A stretch of DNA of 64,000 nt from Dickeya chrysanthemi NCPPB 402 (GCF_000406105.1 NZ_CM001974.1:2266599-2330598), one strand, 5' to 3'; shown: positions 1 to 8,160, counted from the first letter of the stretch. The notes: a model not told the origin generated them from the letters alone. Translations and numbers: made by a program.

Positions 1-193
1 AACGTCTAGCCGTTACATATTCGTTTTTGAGATGACTTGCCCATTCCTCCGTAAACGCCTCCCATTCCTCAGGGCTAAAGAACTGAACCCTCACTGTTTT
101 CGGAATCGGTAATCCAGTCTGGACATGTGAAGAGGATGGAACACCTGCGACCCCTTTGGGTTGAATATCTCTAAGTTCAATTTCAGAAACCAT
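1..193 (-). CDS. N-terminal part of an unidentified protein, cut by the window edge
   Basis: An open frame runs leftward from an ATG at 193-191 and leaves the window at position 1, giving about 64 residues. An AGGGA ribosome-binding site lies six bases before this ATG, which fixes the start. The visible part has a loose, proline/serine-rich beginning and then a charged helical stretch around residues 34-60 containing SPEEWEAFTEEWASHL. I do not recognise the family with certainty. Tryptophan-rich helical leaders of this kind occur before restriction-endonuclease-like domains, but that domain would lie outside the window, so this is only a guess. A 61-codon frame at 91-276 overlaps this one in another phase and is judged spurious or the tail of an older gene. 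Confidence 0.55.
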   Translation of the reverse strand, partial: MVSEIELRDIQPKGVAGVPSSSHVQTGLPIPKTVRVQFFSPEEWEAFTEEWASHLKNEYVTARR

Positions 194-360
194 ATGACAT
201 CCCTATGTTTGTTGTGTTCCAGAAATATGTAACCTTCATCGTCAGGCGCGGGCTCTAGACCTAATCTTGCAATCATATTCTTTCAACATCGAAAGTTTCA
301 TCTAGTCCGACAGCTACCTGCCAACAAAAAATGGTTCTATATAGTATTAGGTCTATCCGG

Positions 361-846
361 TTATGGAAAATTCCATCCCATCTTTTCAATCTCTCTACGA
401 ATAAATTGATATGCAGGAAATATCTGCTCTAGATTCGCGTGCTTTTGCACAAAAATCGAGAACGCTAGAGTTGTGCTCATCCTTTCTTTATAGAAAAAGT
501 ATTTCCTTAGGGGGTGTTTCTCTTCCCCATATACAGGGGCTTCTATTCTAGAGTACTTACTCCCAAGATTTTCATGAAATTGATCAATTGTGAGGTCATA
601 AATTTTGGAGTTGACTTCAACCCAGAAGTGATGATAAATCCTATTCCGAGTTGAACCATGAATTACTTTTATTGAATTATAGTGTTAAAAGTGGCTCAGA
701 AGCATCCCAAAAAATACGGATGATCCTTGGCAACAATTTGCAGGAAACGCACCAAAGAACGGAACACCTGCATCTGCCAAATAATCACTATTATTAGATA
801 AGACGCTCCTCAGATCTTTGGCAAGATTAGTTGCTAATTCATCCAT
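361..846 (-). pseudogene. transglutaminase/papain-fold-like protein, broken by one stop codon
   Basis: Reading leftward from the ATG at 846 gives a 161-residue protein interrupted only by an in-frame TAA at 687-685 (codon 54). The frame continues without shift to TAA at 361. Around the break are a cysteine motif (PANCCQGSS, residues 36-43), a His motif (HHFWVE, 72-77) and an Asp motif (YDLTIDQF, 83-90). This Cys...HxW...D order is typical of transglutaminase-like or papain-fold proteins. The helical C-terminus is fully preserved. No function is known to me; such small proteins turn up in phage and toxin or accessory loci. A readthrough or suppressor product is possible, but a recent nonsense mutation is simpler. 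The family call rests on motifs only. Confidence 0.6.
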
Positions 847-936
847 GAGTCATTCCTATAATGAGAGGCAAAAAAATACTGATGAATATAACGTGCCCCT
901 TGCGTTCGTTCGCCTGATATTTACGTCGCTCTCGGC

Positions 937-1206
937 TAGCATTAATCTTCTTATCAGATCGATACTCCTCAGGTAAACCCAGCCAGTCTTGACAACGCTA
1001 CTGCCATCAGAAACATCAGTCCTGATTAAGTATTACTGTATTAAATGTTAATGAAATTCACGAATTGTTCAAGTAAACAATCAGATAAACCTTAGCGCTT
1101 GATGTGCTTGGTTATGCGATTGCGATAGGGAATGGTTCATGAACTGAAGTAAAGTAAGCTGTCAGAGAATGCTCATAAGAAGTACATTCTCTGTTAGTTC
1201 ATGAAC
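937..1206. repeat. Copy A of a diverged ~270 bp direct repeat
   Basis: This segment aligns along its length with 2904-3169. Shared blocks include GCCATCAGA, GAATTGTTCAAG/GGATTGTTCAAG, CAATCAGATAA, GCGATTGCGAT/GTGATTGCGAT, AATGCTCATAAGAAG and TAGTTCATGAA. By eye the identity is about 70 percent, and the copies have the same orientation. Copy A has no credible open frame. The two copies bracket the small secreted protein gene and the HEPN-domain gene, so they may mark the ends of a duplicated or exchanged module. I do not recognise an insertion sequence. The rest of the gap (847-936 and 1207-1290) shows nothing recognisable. Confidence 0.6.
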
Positions 1207-1290
1207 CTCTATGGATGTGAATTCATTTTTACATTACCACATAACCATATGATTTAAAATTTAAAATCAATGGTCTACCGTGTAACCTTG

Positions 1291-1617
1291 CTATTTCTCA
1301 GATGCTTCGCAACTGACCCCTTGTGCAGGTATATATGTCGTTTCTTTGTTAGCAGAGATAAAACCCCGCATGAAACTCAATACAAAGCGACCATCATCTG
1401 TCCGAAGCATATAGATATTTCTTGCTACCTGATATTCCGATGTATCACCTCGCGGGTAAATCCCCCATACAATATTATTCCCTTCCTTGCAAATAATCTT
1501 GAAGTCATTTTGGTCTGAGCGTGGTACCATTACCCATCCACTGGATGAAAATGCTGAAATAGCGGTTAATGGAAGCGATAACAATCCAACGGTAAGCAAT
1601 TTAGCTATATTATTCAT
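1291..1617 (-). CDS. Small secreted protein of unknown function
   Basis: A 108-residue protein with a clear signal peptide (basic start, hydrophobic stretch at residues 5-20, likely cut after AISA) and a mature part of about 85 residues with two cysteines (KIICKEG and GVSCEA) that could form a disulphide in the periplasm. A purine-rich AAGGGAAG site a few bases before the ATG supports the start. I do not recognise the family. It lies alone between copy A of the local repeat and the HEPN-domain gene, with about 150 bp of very AT-rich DNA on its upstream side. The context of small exported and HEPN-type proteins between repeats resembles toxin/immunity accessory modules, but nothing in the protein itself proves this. 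Confidence 0.6.
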   Translation of the reverse strand: MNNIAKLLTVGLLSLPLTAISAFSSSGWVMVPRSDQNDFKIICKEGNNIVWGIYPRGDTSEYQVARNIYMLRTDDGRFVLSFMRGFISANKETTYIPAQGVSCEASEK

Positions 1618-1764
1618 TTTACTTCCCTTGCATTCTTAAGTTGTTAATTTTTAACATGATAAAATTTAAGTATCCTTATGTATTTTTTTAAACATATTTA
1701 GTCTTCTAAGAGTCTAAATTTTTTGTTAAAGCTGCATTTATGCCATCTCAGATATAACTAAAAT

Positions 1765-2658
1765 CTACAACCCGCTATAATAGTCAATTAATTGCTTACA
1801 AAATCTCTTGCTTCGGATGTTACCAACATAGCTGCTGTTTAACAAAGTACCAAATTGTCGAGATTTTTCATTATTGAACCCTTTGAATTTGTCTTGGTTG
1901 CTGTGATAGATGTATATTGATTCAAATTCTCCAATATTATTTCTTAAGAGCTGTTTATCTATATCAACTGCTATATCGCTAATTAGTGACATATATCTCT
2001 TCAATGATTCCAACTCAACCTTGTCATGGAATTTATCCTCCACTCGATCAACAAGGACGCCATTATCCATTCTGCTGAATGAATGCGCCGCTCGATTTCT
2101 TATTTTTCTTATTTTTTCCAATATTTCAATGTTATCACGAATTGAGGATGGTAATTCCAAAAAAACCAATTCGAAATTTTTAGCCCTATCATGCCAAGTC
2201 CCCTTCACAAGAGAGGTTATTATTTTTTCAGTGTTCACTGTTTTGGTGTTTTTAATTAACCTCGTCCCATCAACTGCTCTAGATTCTCCAATCATGACTC
2301 CTGGGTCTGATAACAAGGAAATTGTGCTAATCCTTTTTATATAAAATTCTAAATATGAAAGTATTGAGGTTAAAGCATTTATATAGCATAAATTCTGGAA
2401 GCTCTTGAAGTTTTTCATCCAGAGTATTTTACTTTTCTCTACTCTTCTAGAGTCTATCCCGGATACATGAAATATATCATGAATAGTTTTATCAGCTTTT
2501 TCATGCCTTACTAAATACTCCCCAAAGCTTTGTAATGGTACAAAACTCCAAATATAATCATTTATTTCACAATGGTGTTTGTTAAAAATTCGATAAGAAT
2601 TTGTATTTGGATCAAGACAACTCCATCTATTGAAACTTTCGTTCTCATCTTCGTTCAT
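1765..2658 (-). CDS. HEPN-domain protein, putative RNA-targeting
   Basis: The frame extends upstream to 2730, but the ATG at 2658 (giving 297 residues) is preferred: AGGAG lies 12 bases ahead, and the longer form would overlap an upstream gene remnant ending at 2709. The protein is soluble, helical and lysine/asparagine rich. At residues 187-192 it carries RNRAAH, an Rx4H motif inside a helical context (EKIRKIRNRAAHSFSR). This is the signature of HEPN domains, many of which are RNases in toxin-antitoxin, abortive infection or CRISPR-associated proteins. No nucleotidyltransferase (MNT) partner is visible next to it. Composition is much more AT-rich than the genome, suggesting transfer. The HEPN call rests on the motif and helical pattern; the role is inferred. 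Confidence 0.55.
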   Translation of the reverse strand: MNEDENESFNRWSCLDPNTNSYRIFNKHHCEINDYIWSFVPLQSFGEYLVRHEKADKTIHDIFHVSGIDSRRVEKSKILWMKNFKSFQNLCYINALTSILSYLEFYIKRISTISLLSDPGVMIGESRAVDGTRLIKNTKTVNTEKIITSLVKGTWHDRAKNFELVFLELPSSIRDNIEILEKIRKIRNRAAHSFSRMDNGVLVDRVEDKFHDKVELESLKRYMSLISDIAVDIDKQLLRNNIGEFESIYIYHSNQDKFKGFNNEKSRQFGTLLNSSYVGNIRSKRFCKQLIDYYSGL

Positions 2659-2708
2659 GATTACCACATACTCCTTATTATAAATTTTAGGGACTGTAAT
2701 CATTCGAC

Positions 2709-2867
2709 TTACAGAGAATAGCATGAACAAGTATGGTGATGAATTCCTTTATAATCCCACCAGGGCCCTTCAGTCCCACTTTCTATCAAATGCTCAATAA
2801 TATCTTTCATAGAATATTCTGCCTTTGTAGGCTTGGCAAAATGCAATAATATACTTTCGGCTGTTCT
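2709..2867 (-). pseudogene. C-terminal remnant of an unknown gene
   Basis: Reading leftward there is a 52-codon open stretch ending in TAA at 2711-2709 with protein-like composition, including KAEYSMKDIIEHLIESG and a tail GIHHHTCSCYSL. It has no good start codon with a ribosome-binding site, and an in-frame TGA at 2870-2868 closes it upstream. It ends 50 bp before the preferred start of the HEPN gene and shares its direction. It therefore looks like the surviving 3' end of a gene that once stood upstream, with copy B of the local repeat now joined to it. The family is not recognised. Confidence 0.35.
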
Positions 2868-2903
2868 TCAAACCGCTCGACCACGATGGGTTTCAATCCT
2901 AAC

Positions 2904-3169
2904 TAGCCTTCTTATCCTGCCGATACTCTTCATGTATACCTCGGCAAGCATTAACAATGCTACCGCCATCAGAGTCATAAGTTCCGATAAAGTATTGATG
3001 TATCAAATGCTACCAAATTTCATGGATTGTTCAAGAAGGCAATCAGATAACCCCCTAAAACTTGATGGGCTTGGCTATGTGATTGCGATGAGACATGGTT
3101 TATCATCTGTAGCAGAAAAAGTGGTTAGAAAATGCTCATAAGAAGCGCATTCTTAGCTAGTTCATGAAG
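2904..3169. repeat. Copy B of the diverged ~270 bp direct repeat
   Basis: This is the partner of 937-1206, in the same orientation, with matching blocks over the whole length. A 102-codon frame on the plus strand spans it, but copy A does not preserve that frame, so coding is unlikely. The join with the gene remnant at its left end (about 2870-2900) may be a recombination point. Confidence 0.6.
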
Positions 3170-3565
3170 CTGTTTGGAAGTAACTTAATCTTTTTATTAA
3201 AAATATTAAGTTAAAACAACTGAGTGTTACGGATTTATCTTATGAACTGAATTTCCACGCAACATAAGTTAAATTAAGTTGAATGAACCTTTAGCTTAAT
3301 TCCCACCGCCATTTACCCCACCACTCACTTCTATGTCTCGCTGAGGTATATAGATGAAACGATTTCGAATCCTCACGGCTGAAATGATGATGGCTTTTTT
3401 TCCAAACGTTACGTCTGGTTCTGCACTCTTAATCCCTTCCCCCCGCTGGTGAAGATCCCGCAACACCAGAAAAATCTGGAGTGTTGCAGCGCCTGCAGAA
3501 ACAAAAGACCTACAACAACCCCAGTTATGATAAAGCCGTGTTCTCGCCAGTATGCTAATCAGGCT
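3170..3565. other. Gap with no intact gene; possible short gene tail
   Basis: This stretch has no complete gene. Its first half is AT-rich. From about 3448 to 3558 a plus-strand frame reads protein-like sequence (EDPATPEKSGVLQRLQKQ, then a tail ending FSPVC) to a TAA at 3556-3558 and may be the 3' remnant of a deleted gene. Composition changes near 3560 to the GC-richer DNA of the redox cassette, which marks a probable junction. Confidence 0.3.
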
Positions 3566-3970
3566 CTATGGACTGATCTTGGACGTGCAATATCGCGCCG
3601 TCTGCCATGATCCGGTAGCCGACTTCCGTAGCAGAAACAGTTCCTGATAAGCCGCAGGAGTCGCGACGCCGGTTGCTTTGTCGGTTTCGATTCCCTCGGT
3701 GGCACTCCGAACAAAGGCCCAGTCGGCGCTGATTTGCTCAACCTCTTTTATTTCGTAGGCCATATCGAAGCCGACTGTTTCAAACACGCTGTGATAGACC
3801 ACAGCAAGCTCGTCCTTGCCCACTGCTGCTGGTCTGCCTGGCCCCATCAGTACGCCGTCATCAGTATATGTTGCTATTACAGCAGCGATGTCGGCGCGAT
3901 TGAAGGCTGTCAAGTAAGCGACCGCCGCCGCTTCAATAGCGGCCAGTTCTTCATTAGATGTCTTATTCAT
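3566..3970 (-). CDS. SnoaL-like / DUF4440 NTF2-fold protein
   Basis: A 134-residue protein of the NTF2-like superfamily. It starts with the usual helix (IEAAAVAYLTAFNRADIAAV) followed by YTDDGVLMGPGRPAAVGKD, the typical turn before the conical beta sheet, and ends in a strand with ELFLLRKSATGSW. Start: of two ATGs (3976 and 3970) the second has GAGGA at a good distance, so 3970 is preferred. Members act as small hydrolases or isomerases or simply bind small molecules; no catalytic residue can be assigned here. It is transcribed in the same direction as the azoreductase and OYE genes, after a 230 bp gap, and probably belongs to the same laterally acquired redox cassette. Family call fairly sure, function unknown. 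Confidence 0.7.
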   Translation of the reverse strand: MNKTSNEELAAIEAAAVAYLTAFNRADIAAVIATYTDDGVLMGPGRPAAVGKDELAVVYHSVFETVGFDMAYEIKEVEQISADWAFVRSATEGIETDKATGVATPAAYQELFLLRKSATGSWQTARYCTSKISP

Positions 3971-4199
3971 TATCATTCCTCACCAGCATTACCTGGAAGC
4001 CAGGCAAATTATTTCAAACCCCATTACATGCACAGGCCGCTAGACTTTATCTCTCCTTTGCTTGTTCAATCTGCCTTAAACACCAGTTGCGCCACGTACC
4101 TTTGGGGCTTTGTAGCATCCAGCATCGACCTACGCAGTATCACGACCAAGCAAATAGCGAGTACGACAATAACCCTGTTATCCGGTGCGAAGTTCACCG

Positions 4200-4799
4200 T
4201 TACATCGTGCGGATGAGTTCAAGCGCTTTCGCGCGCGAGACGGAGCCTGCAGGTCCCGATTTTCCCTGTGCTTCGACGCGGATTGCGACAACTGCCGTGA
4301 GGCCTAAAAAGCCGAGCACGGCGCGCAAATAATTTTCTGTAAAATCGGAGCTCATTGTCGGACCACTGGTATAAATGCCACCCGCTGAGATAAGGAGTAC
4401 GACCTTCTTTCCTTGTAATAGACCAACGGAAGCACCGTTTACATAAGTGAACGTACGACCGGCCCGAGCAACGTAGTCAATCCAAGCCTTGAGAACTGAG
4501 GGTACGGTGAAGCTATACATAGGAACACCAATAACGACAGTATCTGCCTTTTCGAGCTCTGAGATGAGCTCTTCAGCGAGCGCTGCATACTCGTCCGGCT
4601 GCTCAGGCGCCGCAGCGCCAAGCTGTAACTCCAGAAGTGTCGGTGGCATGTGCGGTATAGGTGTCTTGACAAGATCGCGCTCGACAATCGTATCTTCTGG
4701 ATTCTGTTCCTGATGACGTTCGATAAAGGCAGCTGCAAGCTCGCGGGTCACGGAACCCGATAAATTGATGCTGCTGTGTAGAACCAGTATGTTTGCCAT
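4200..4799 (-). CDS. FMN-dependent NADH:quinone oxidoreductase / azoreductase (AzoR family)
   Basis: A 199-residue flavodoxin-fold protein of usual AzoR length. The N-terminus (ILVLHSSINLSGSVTRELA) is the FMN-phosphate loop. PMYSFTVPSVLKAWIDYV at about residues 96-113 matches the PMYNFxIPsxLKxwiD hallmark of AzoR, and ISAGGIYTSGP near 139-149 is the second flavin loop. Members reduce quinones and azo dyes by two electrons from NAD(P)H, giving protection from electrophilic quinones. It sits 42 bp downstream of the OYE-family gene on the same strand and is probably co-transcribed. The adjacent divergent LysR protein is the likely regulator, sensing quinones or similar electrophiles (inference). 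The 3977-4199 stretch after it has no intact gene. Confidence 0.85.
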   Translation of the reverse strand: MANILVLHSSINLSGSVTRELAAAFIERHQEQNPEDTIVERDLVKTPIPHMPPTLLELQLGAAAPEQPDEYAALAEELISELEKADTVVIGVPMYSFTVPSVLKAWIDYVARAGRTFTYVNGASVGLLQGKKVVLLISAGGIYTSGPTMSSDFTENYLRAVLGFLGLTAVVAIRVEAQGKSGPAGSVSRAKALELIRTM

Positions 4800-4841
4800 T
4801 ATATTTTTCTCTTGAAAAAAACTATTGACAGTTGGAAAGCG

Positions 4842-5993
4842 TCACTCAGCCGCCGGCTCGGTCTCAACTAACGGGAACCAGCCCTTCGCATAGCTGATAA
4901 CAGCCCACAGTTTTTCCGGGATGTTCAGATCCGGCACCGACGCAGGGTCGAGGACGTTCACGATTTCATCCGCACGACCGGCCTTGGCCAGTGCGACCCA
5001 ATTTGGATTCATGACCAGAGCCTGACCGATGGCTGTCAACGAGAGGCCTGCGTCCAATGCCGCCTGTGCCAGCGCCGGCGTCTTGAGGCCACCGGCCGCG
5101 ATTACGGGAACGCGGTTGGCTACGTGCTCAATGATCAATTGCGCCGTCGTCTTGCCGCCGTCATCAACAATCGGCTTGCCATTGAGCACGTCGTATAGCG
5201 ACGCATGGATATAATCGACACCGGCTTTGATCAGCTCGTCGATCAGTATCTTGGTATCCGCGATCCGCAACCCACCTTCCGCCTGTTCTTCAGGTGAAAT
5301 ACGGTATCCCAGCAGAAAAGGTCGATCAGCGTGCGCCTTGATGACCTGGCTGACGGCTTGAACGACGGCCAACGGGAAGCGAAGTCTGTTGTTCAGAGAG
5401 CCGCCCCATTCGTCGTCGCGATGATTAGCCAAGGGCGAGAAAAAGTCCTGAAGGAGGAATCCGTGTGCGCCATGCAACTCAACGCCATCGAAACCAGCGT
5501 CGATCGCGCGGCGTGTCGCATCACCGAATGCCTTGATGATGCTCTCAATCTCGTCGTGCGTCAGCGGAGTGACGGTATGCCCCCCCTTGTTAAACAAACC
5601 GGCGGGCACTTCCATCGTGCTGGGCCCTACGATCCGCCCGTTCGGAACAAGTTCCGGCACCGCTTTACTGCCTGCATGAAAGATCTGCAGGATAGCCGGA
5701 GCACCGCCGCTCTTTGCGGCTTGCGCCAGCTTGCGCAGGCTGGGGATGAAACGGTCATCGTAGGCGGCGAATTCGCCCGTGAAGCCGATCCCTTCCGGAG
5801 TGACGTGCGTGCATCCGGTGATGACCATGCCAACGTCTTTGGCGCGAGCCTGGACATAGGCGACCTCCTGGTCGGAGATAGTCTCGTCTGGATTGGCGGA
5901 CCAGGTTGTCATTGGCGTCATGACAACGCGATTTCTCAACGTAATACCATTTTTAAAGTGGAAACCGTCAAAAAGCGGGTTTGAATGGGTCAC
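4842..5993 (-). CDS. Old Yellow Enzyme family NADH:flavin oxidoreductase
   Basis: A 383-residue protein with a TIM-barrel flavin oxidoreductase pattern: LFDGFHFKNGITLRNRVVM at the N-terminus, MTPMTTWSA around residue 25, ILQIFHAGSKAV near 105, and the substrate-binding GVELHGAHGFLLQDFFSP near residue 170-187, followed by NHRDDEWGGSLNNR, the classic OYE/2,4-dienoyl-CoA reductase signature. The C-terminal FMN-phosphate loop is GGLKTPALAQAALDAG and then AIGQALVMNPNW. It lacks the extra Fe-S and FAD domains of the large dienoyl-CoA reductases. Enzymes of this type reduce activated C=C bonds (enones, nitro-compounds, quinones). It is first in a leftward operon with the azoreductase and is divergent from a LysR regulator with 154 bp between the start codons. 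Confidence 0.88.
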   Translation of the reverse strand: MTHSNPLFDGFHFKNGITLRNRVVMTPMTTWSANPDETISDQEVAYVQARAKDVGMVITGCTHVTPEGIGFTGEFAAYDDRFIPSLRKLAQAAKSGGAPAILQIFHAGSKAVPELVPNGRIVGPSTMEVPAGLFNKGGHTVTPLTHDEIESIIKAFGDATRRAIDAGFDGVELHGAHGFLLQDFFSPLANHRDDEWGGSLNNRLRFPLAVVQAVSQVIKAHADRPFLLGYRISPEEQAEGGLRIADTKILIDELIKAGVDYIHASLYDVLNGKPIVDDGGKTTAQLIIEHVANRVPVIAAGGLKTPALAQAALDAGLSLTAIGQALVMNPNWVALAKAGRADEIVNVLDPASVPDLNIPEKLWAVISYAKGWFPLVETEPAAE

Positions 5994-6078
5994 GAGATTT
6001 TCCTTGCAATGAATGCGAACAATTTTGATCCGGGAGGAGCGAGCCTCGGCGTTGTTGGCTAAGATAGGGGTTATCGAT

Positions 6079-6107
6079 TAAGTGGACTAGATGTATAAAA
6101 ACACTTA
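6079..6107. promoter_or_regulatory. Candidate LysR operator between OYE gene and regulator
   Basis: The inverted repeat TAAGTG-N17-CACTTA lies between the divergent LysR and OYE genes, 41 bp before the LysR start. Divergent placement and dyad symmetry fit a shared control site, but the spacing is longer than the usual T-N11-A core, so this is only a candidate. Confidence 0.35.
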
Positions 6108-6147
6108 GCCTTATCATTTCAGTGATTAATAGTGAGGAGAGAAAACC

Positions 6148-7041
6148 TTGCGTCGCGACGAGATTGCCGATCTGACCGCTTTCGTGGTGGTTGCCGAGGA
6201 ACGCAGCTTCACGAAGGCGGCTCTCCGCCTGGGAATGGCGCAGTCAGCCCTTAGCCAGATCGTTCGCCGTGTCGAGGAACGAGTGGGACTGCGCCTGCTC
6301 TCGCGCACGACGCGCAGTGTCGCGCCGACTGAGGCTGGAGAGCGTCTGCTTGCGAAGCTTGGGCCCATGCTGCATGACCTCGACACGGTGATAAGCTCCC
6401 TCGGTGAACTGCGTGACCGCCCTTCTGGAACGATCCGGATCACAACGGTGGAACATGCGGCAAAGACCATACTCATGCCGGCCCTGAAGCCGTTGCTGGC
6501 AGACAGTCCCGACATTCATATTGAGGTTAGCGTTGATCACGCACTGGTAGACGTCGTTGCCCATAAATTTGATGCGGGCATTCGCCTGGGAGGAGGCATC
6601 GACAAGGACATGATTGCAATGCGGATTGGTCCCGACATCCCGATGGCTATCGTTGCCAGCCCGGCCTATCTGGCAAGACGTCCCGCACCGAAAACGCCGA
6701 CAGAGTTGCTCGACCATAGCGTGATCAACTTTCGTCTGCCGACATCCGGCACATTGATTGGATGGCCTCTAATGCGTGACGGACAAGAAATAAGCGTTCG
6801 GTGCGAGGGGCAACTGGTCGTTAATACCATTGATCTGCTGATCGACGCGGTACTGGATGGGCATGGTCTGGCGTGGATCCATAAGGATCAGGTACAGAGA
6901 TTTATCGACAACGGCAGCCTTATCCAGGTGCTCAGCCAGTTTACACTGGACATACCTGGCTATCATCTCTACTACCCTAACCGCCGGCACCACTCTTCCG
7001 CCTTCTCTTTATTCGTCGAAACCCTTCGGTATCGTTCGTAG
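6148..7041 (+). CDS. LysR-family transcriptional regulator of the OYE/azoreductase operon
   Basis: A 297-residue LTTR. The winged helix-turn-helix is at residues 5-65 (ADLTAFVVVAEERSFTKAA, then QSALSQIVRRVEERVGLRL and TRSVAPTEAGERLL), followed by a linker helix and a periplasmic-binding-protein-like effector domain. The start is a TTG at 6148, preceded by GAGGAGAG at a suitable distance; no ATG with a comparable site exists. It is divergent from the OYE/azoreductase pair, the standard arrangement for an activator of the neighbouring operon. The effector is unknown; electrophiles or quinones are likely from the target genes. The codon use and GC content match the cassette to its left rather than the AT-rich genes on either side. 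Confidence 0.88.
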   Translation: MRRDEIADLTAFVVVAEERSFTKAALRLGMAQSALSQIVRRVEERVGLRLLSRTTRSVAPTEAGERLLAKLGPMLHDLDTVISSLGELRDRPSGTIRITTVEHAAKTILMPALKPLLADSPDIHIEVSVDHALVDVVAHKFDAGIRLGGGIDKDMIAMRIGPDIPMAIVASPAYLARRPAPKTPTELLDHSVINFRLPTSGTLIGWPLMRDGQEISVRCEGQLVVNTIDLLIDAVLDGHGLAWIHKDQVQRFIDNGSLIQVLSQFTLDIPGYHLYYPNRRHHSSAFSLFVETLRYRS

Positions 7042-7068
7042 GCGGGTTGAGAAACGCGTAACGGATGT

Positions 7069-7098
7069 AACGCCTTCAGATAATTATCTGAAGGCGTT
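7069..7098. terminator. Perfect 30 bp palindrome, possible terminator
   Basis: A perfect palindrome with two 15-base arms (AACGCCTTCAGATAA and its complement) stands 27 bp after the LysR stop. It has no strong T-run on either side. It could terminate the regulator transcript or be a protein-binding site. Confidence 0.45.
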
Positions 7099-7156
7099 TG
7101 CCATATAACGACATTATGCCGTACGCTTGGGATCATAGCGCCAAAGATGTTGAAAA

Positions 7157-8160
7157 TCACACGACTCTTCTTAAGTAAGGCACTTTCTTTATCAGAAAGA
7201 CCGAAATAATGCAGCATGAAAAAACGATCGCTGAAATTAACGGTATCGCGAAGATGGATTGTTCTATCCACTTCTTAGAAGCCAGGTAATAGAGTAACTC
7301 GACAAAGACAGGATGGATCAAATACGTGCCAAGACTGAAATCAGCTAAAGACTTTAGCTTTTCAATATAAAGATGATTGATGTGGCAGTTTTTAAATATC
7401 CACATGAAAGAAATAGACATTACAATAACATTGATGCTGAGGTAGTTATAAAAATAGAGTCCATTCTCTTTTCCTAATGCAATAGACAAAAGATAAAAAG
7501 AAATGCAAGTGAAAGAAAATGAAATAAAGAATAGAAAAAGAAAATGTGAGGATGGTCTGGTCGATTTTTTTCTGGCTATCAGGTAACCAGAAATATAATA
7601 AGGAAGGTAATAAATGAACTCGCTAATGAATAAAAAATCATTGCTCCCGATCGAAAAATTGTACGCATCGCTTAATGAGCAAAAAGCAAACATCAAAAAG
7701 ATAAAAAACAGCAGATTTTCTTCGCTGGCGTTTTTCACCAAGATTCTAATTAATGGAGTGAAAATATATAACCCAATGATCATATATAAAAACCACATGT
7801 GATAATAGGGCCTTCCATTTATGATGTTTTTTAATACATCGTTCTCCCCTCCTCCGCTGAGTTTTGCTTTCCCTATCCCCCATAAAATAAAAAAACAGAC
7901 CAGAAAACCAACGGGTAAAATACTTTGCTCATCCTTTTTTTGTAAAAGAAAGAAAGGTTTTCATTTTTTTCAGGTGCGAGTAATAGTGCTCCGCTAATCA
8001 TGACGAAAACGGGAACACACCAACGGGCCAATGAATCATATACGTTTCCTGCCCACCAGGAAAAACTGCCAAGCTCGGCCAGGCTTACCGTATAGGCAGA
8101 GATATGCAAAACAATAACAGCAAAAGTCGAAACAATTCTAGCTATATAGAGCCATTCCAT
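7157..8160 (-). pseudogene. Acyltransferase-3 family membrane O-acyltransferase, frameshifted
   Basis: Two frames on the minus strand join into one protein of about 334 residues. The first, from ATG 8160 to TAG 7873, holds the typical start (WLYIARIVSTFAVIVLHIS, with the family's conserved His) and the next helices with RWCVPVFVMISGALLL. The second, in another phase and ending at 7157, holds the remaining membrane helices (MWFLYMIIGLYIFTPLIRI and onward) to a basic tail. The break is near 7880-7900, beside runs of seven T and five G, where a single-base change restores the frame into WGIGKAKLSGGG. The family modifies surface sugars (for example WecH, OafA). Low GC content suggests acquisition. 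A homopolymer sequencing error must be ruled out. Confidence 0.8.

Noticed and set aside
91..276. 61-codon minus-strand frame
   Set aside because: Overlaps the better-supported frame starting at 193 over about 100 bp and has only a weak ribosome-binding site.
1270..1518. 82-codon frame on the plus strand
   Set aside because: Antisense to the small exported protein gene, which has a signal peptide and ribosome-binding site.
2833..3141. 102-codon plus-strand frame spanning repeat copy B
   Set aside because: Copy A of the same repeat does not keep this frame, and no good ribosome-binding site precedes it.
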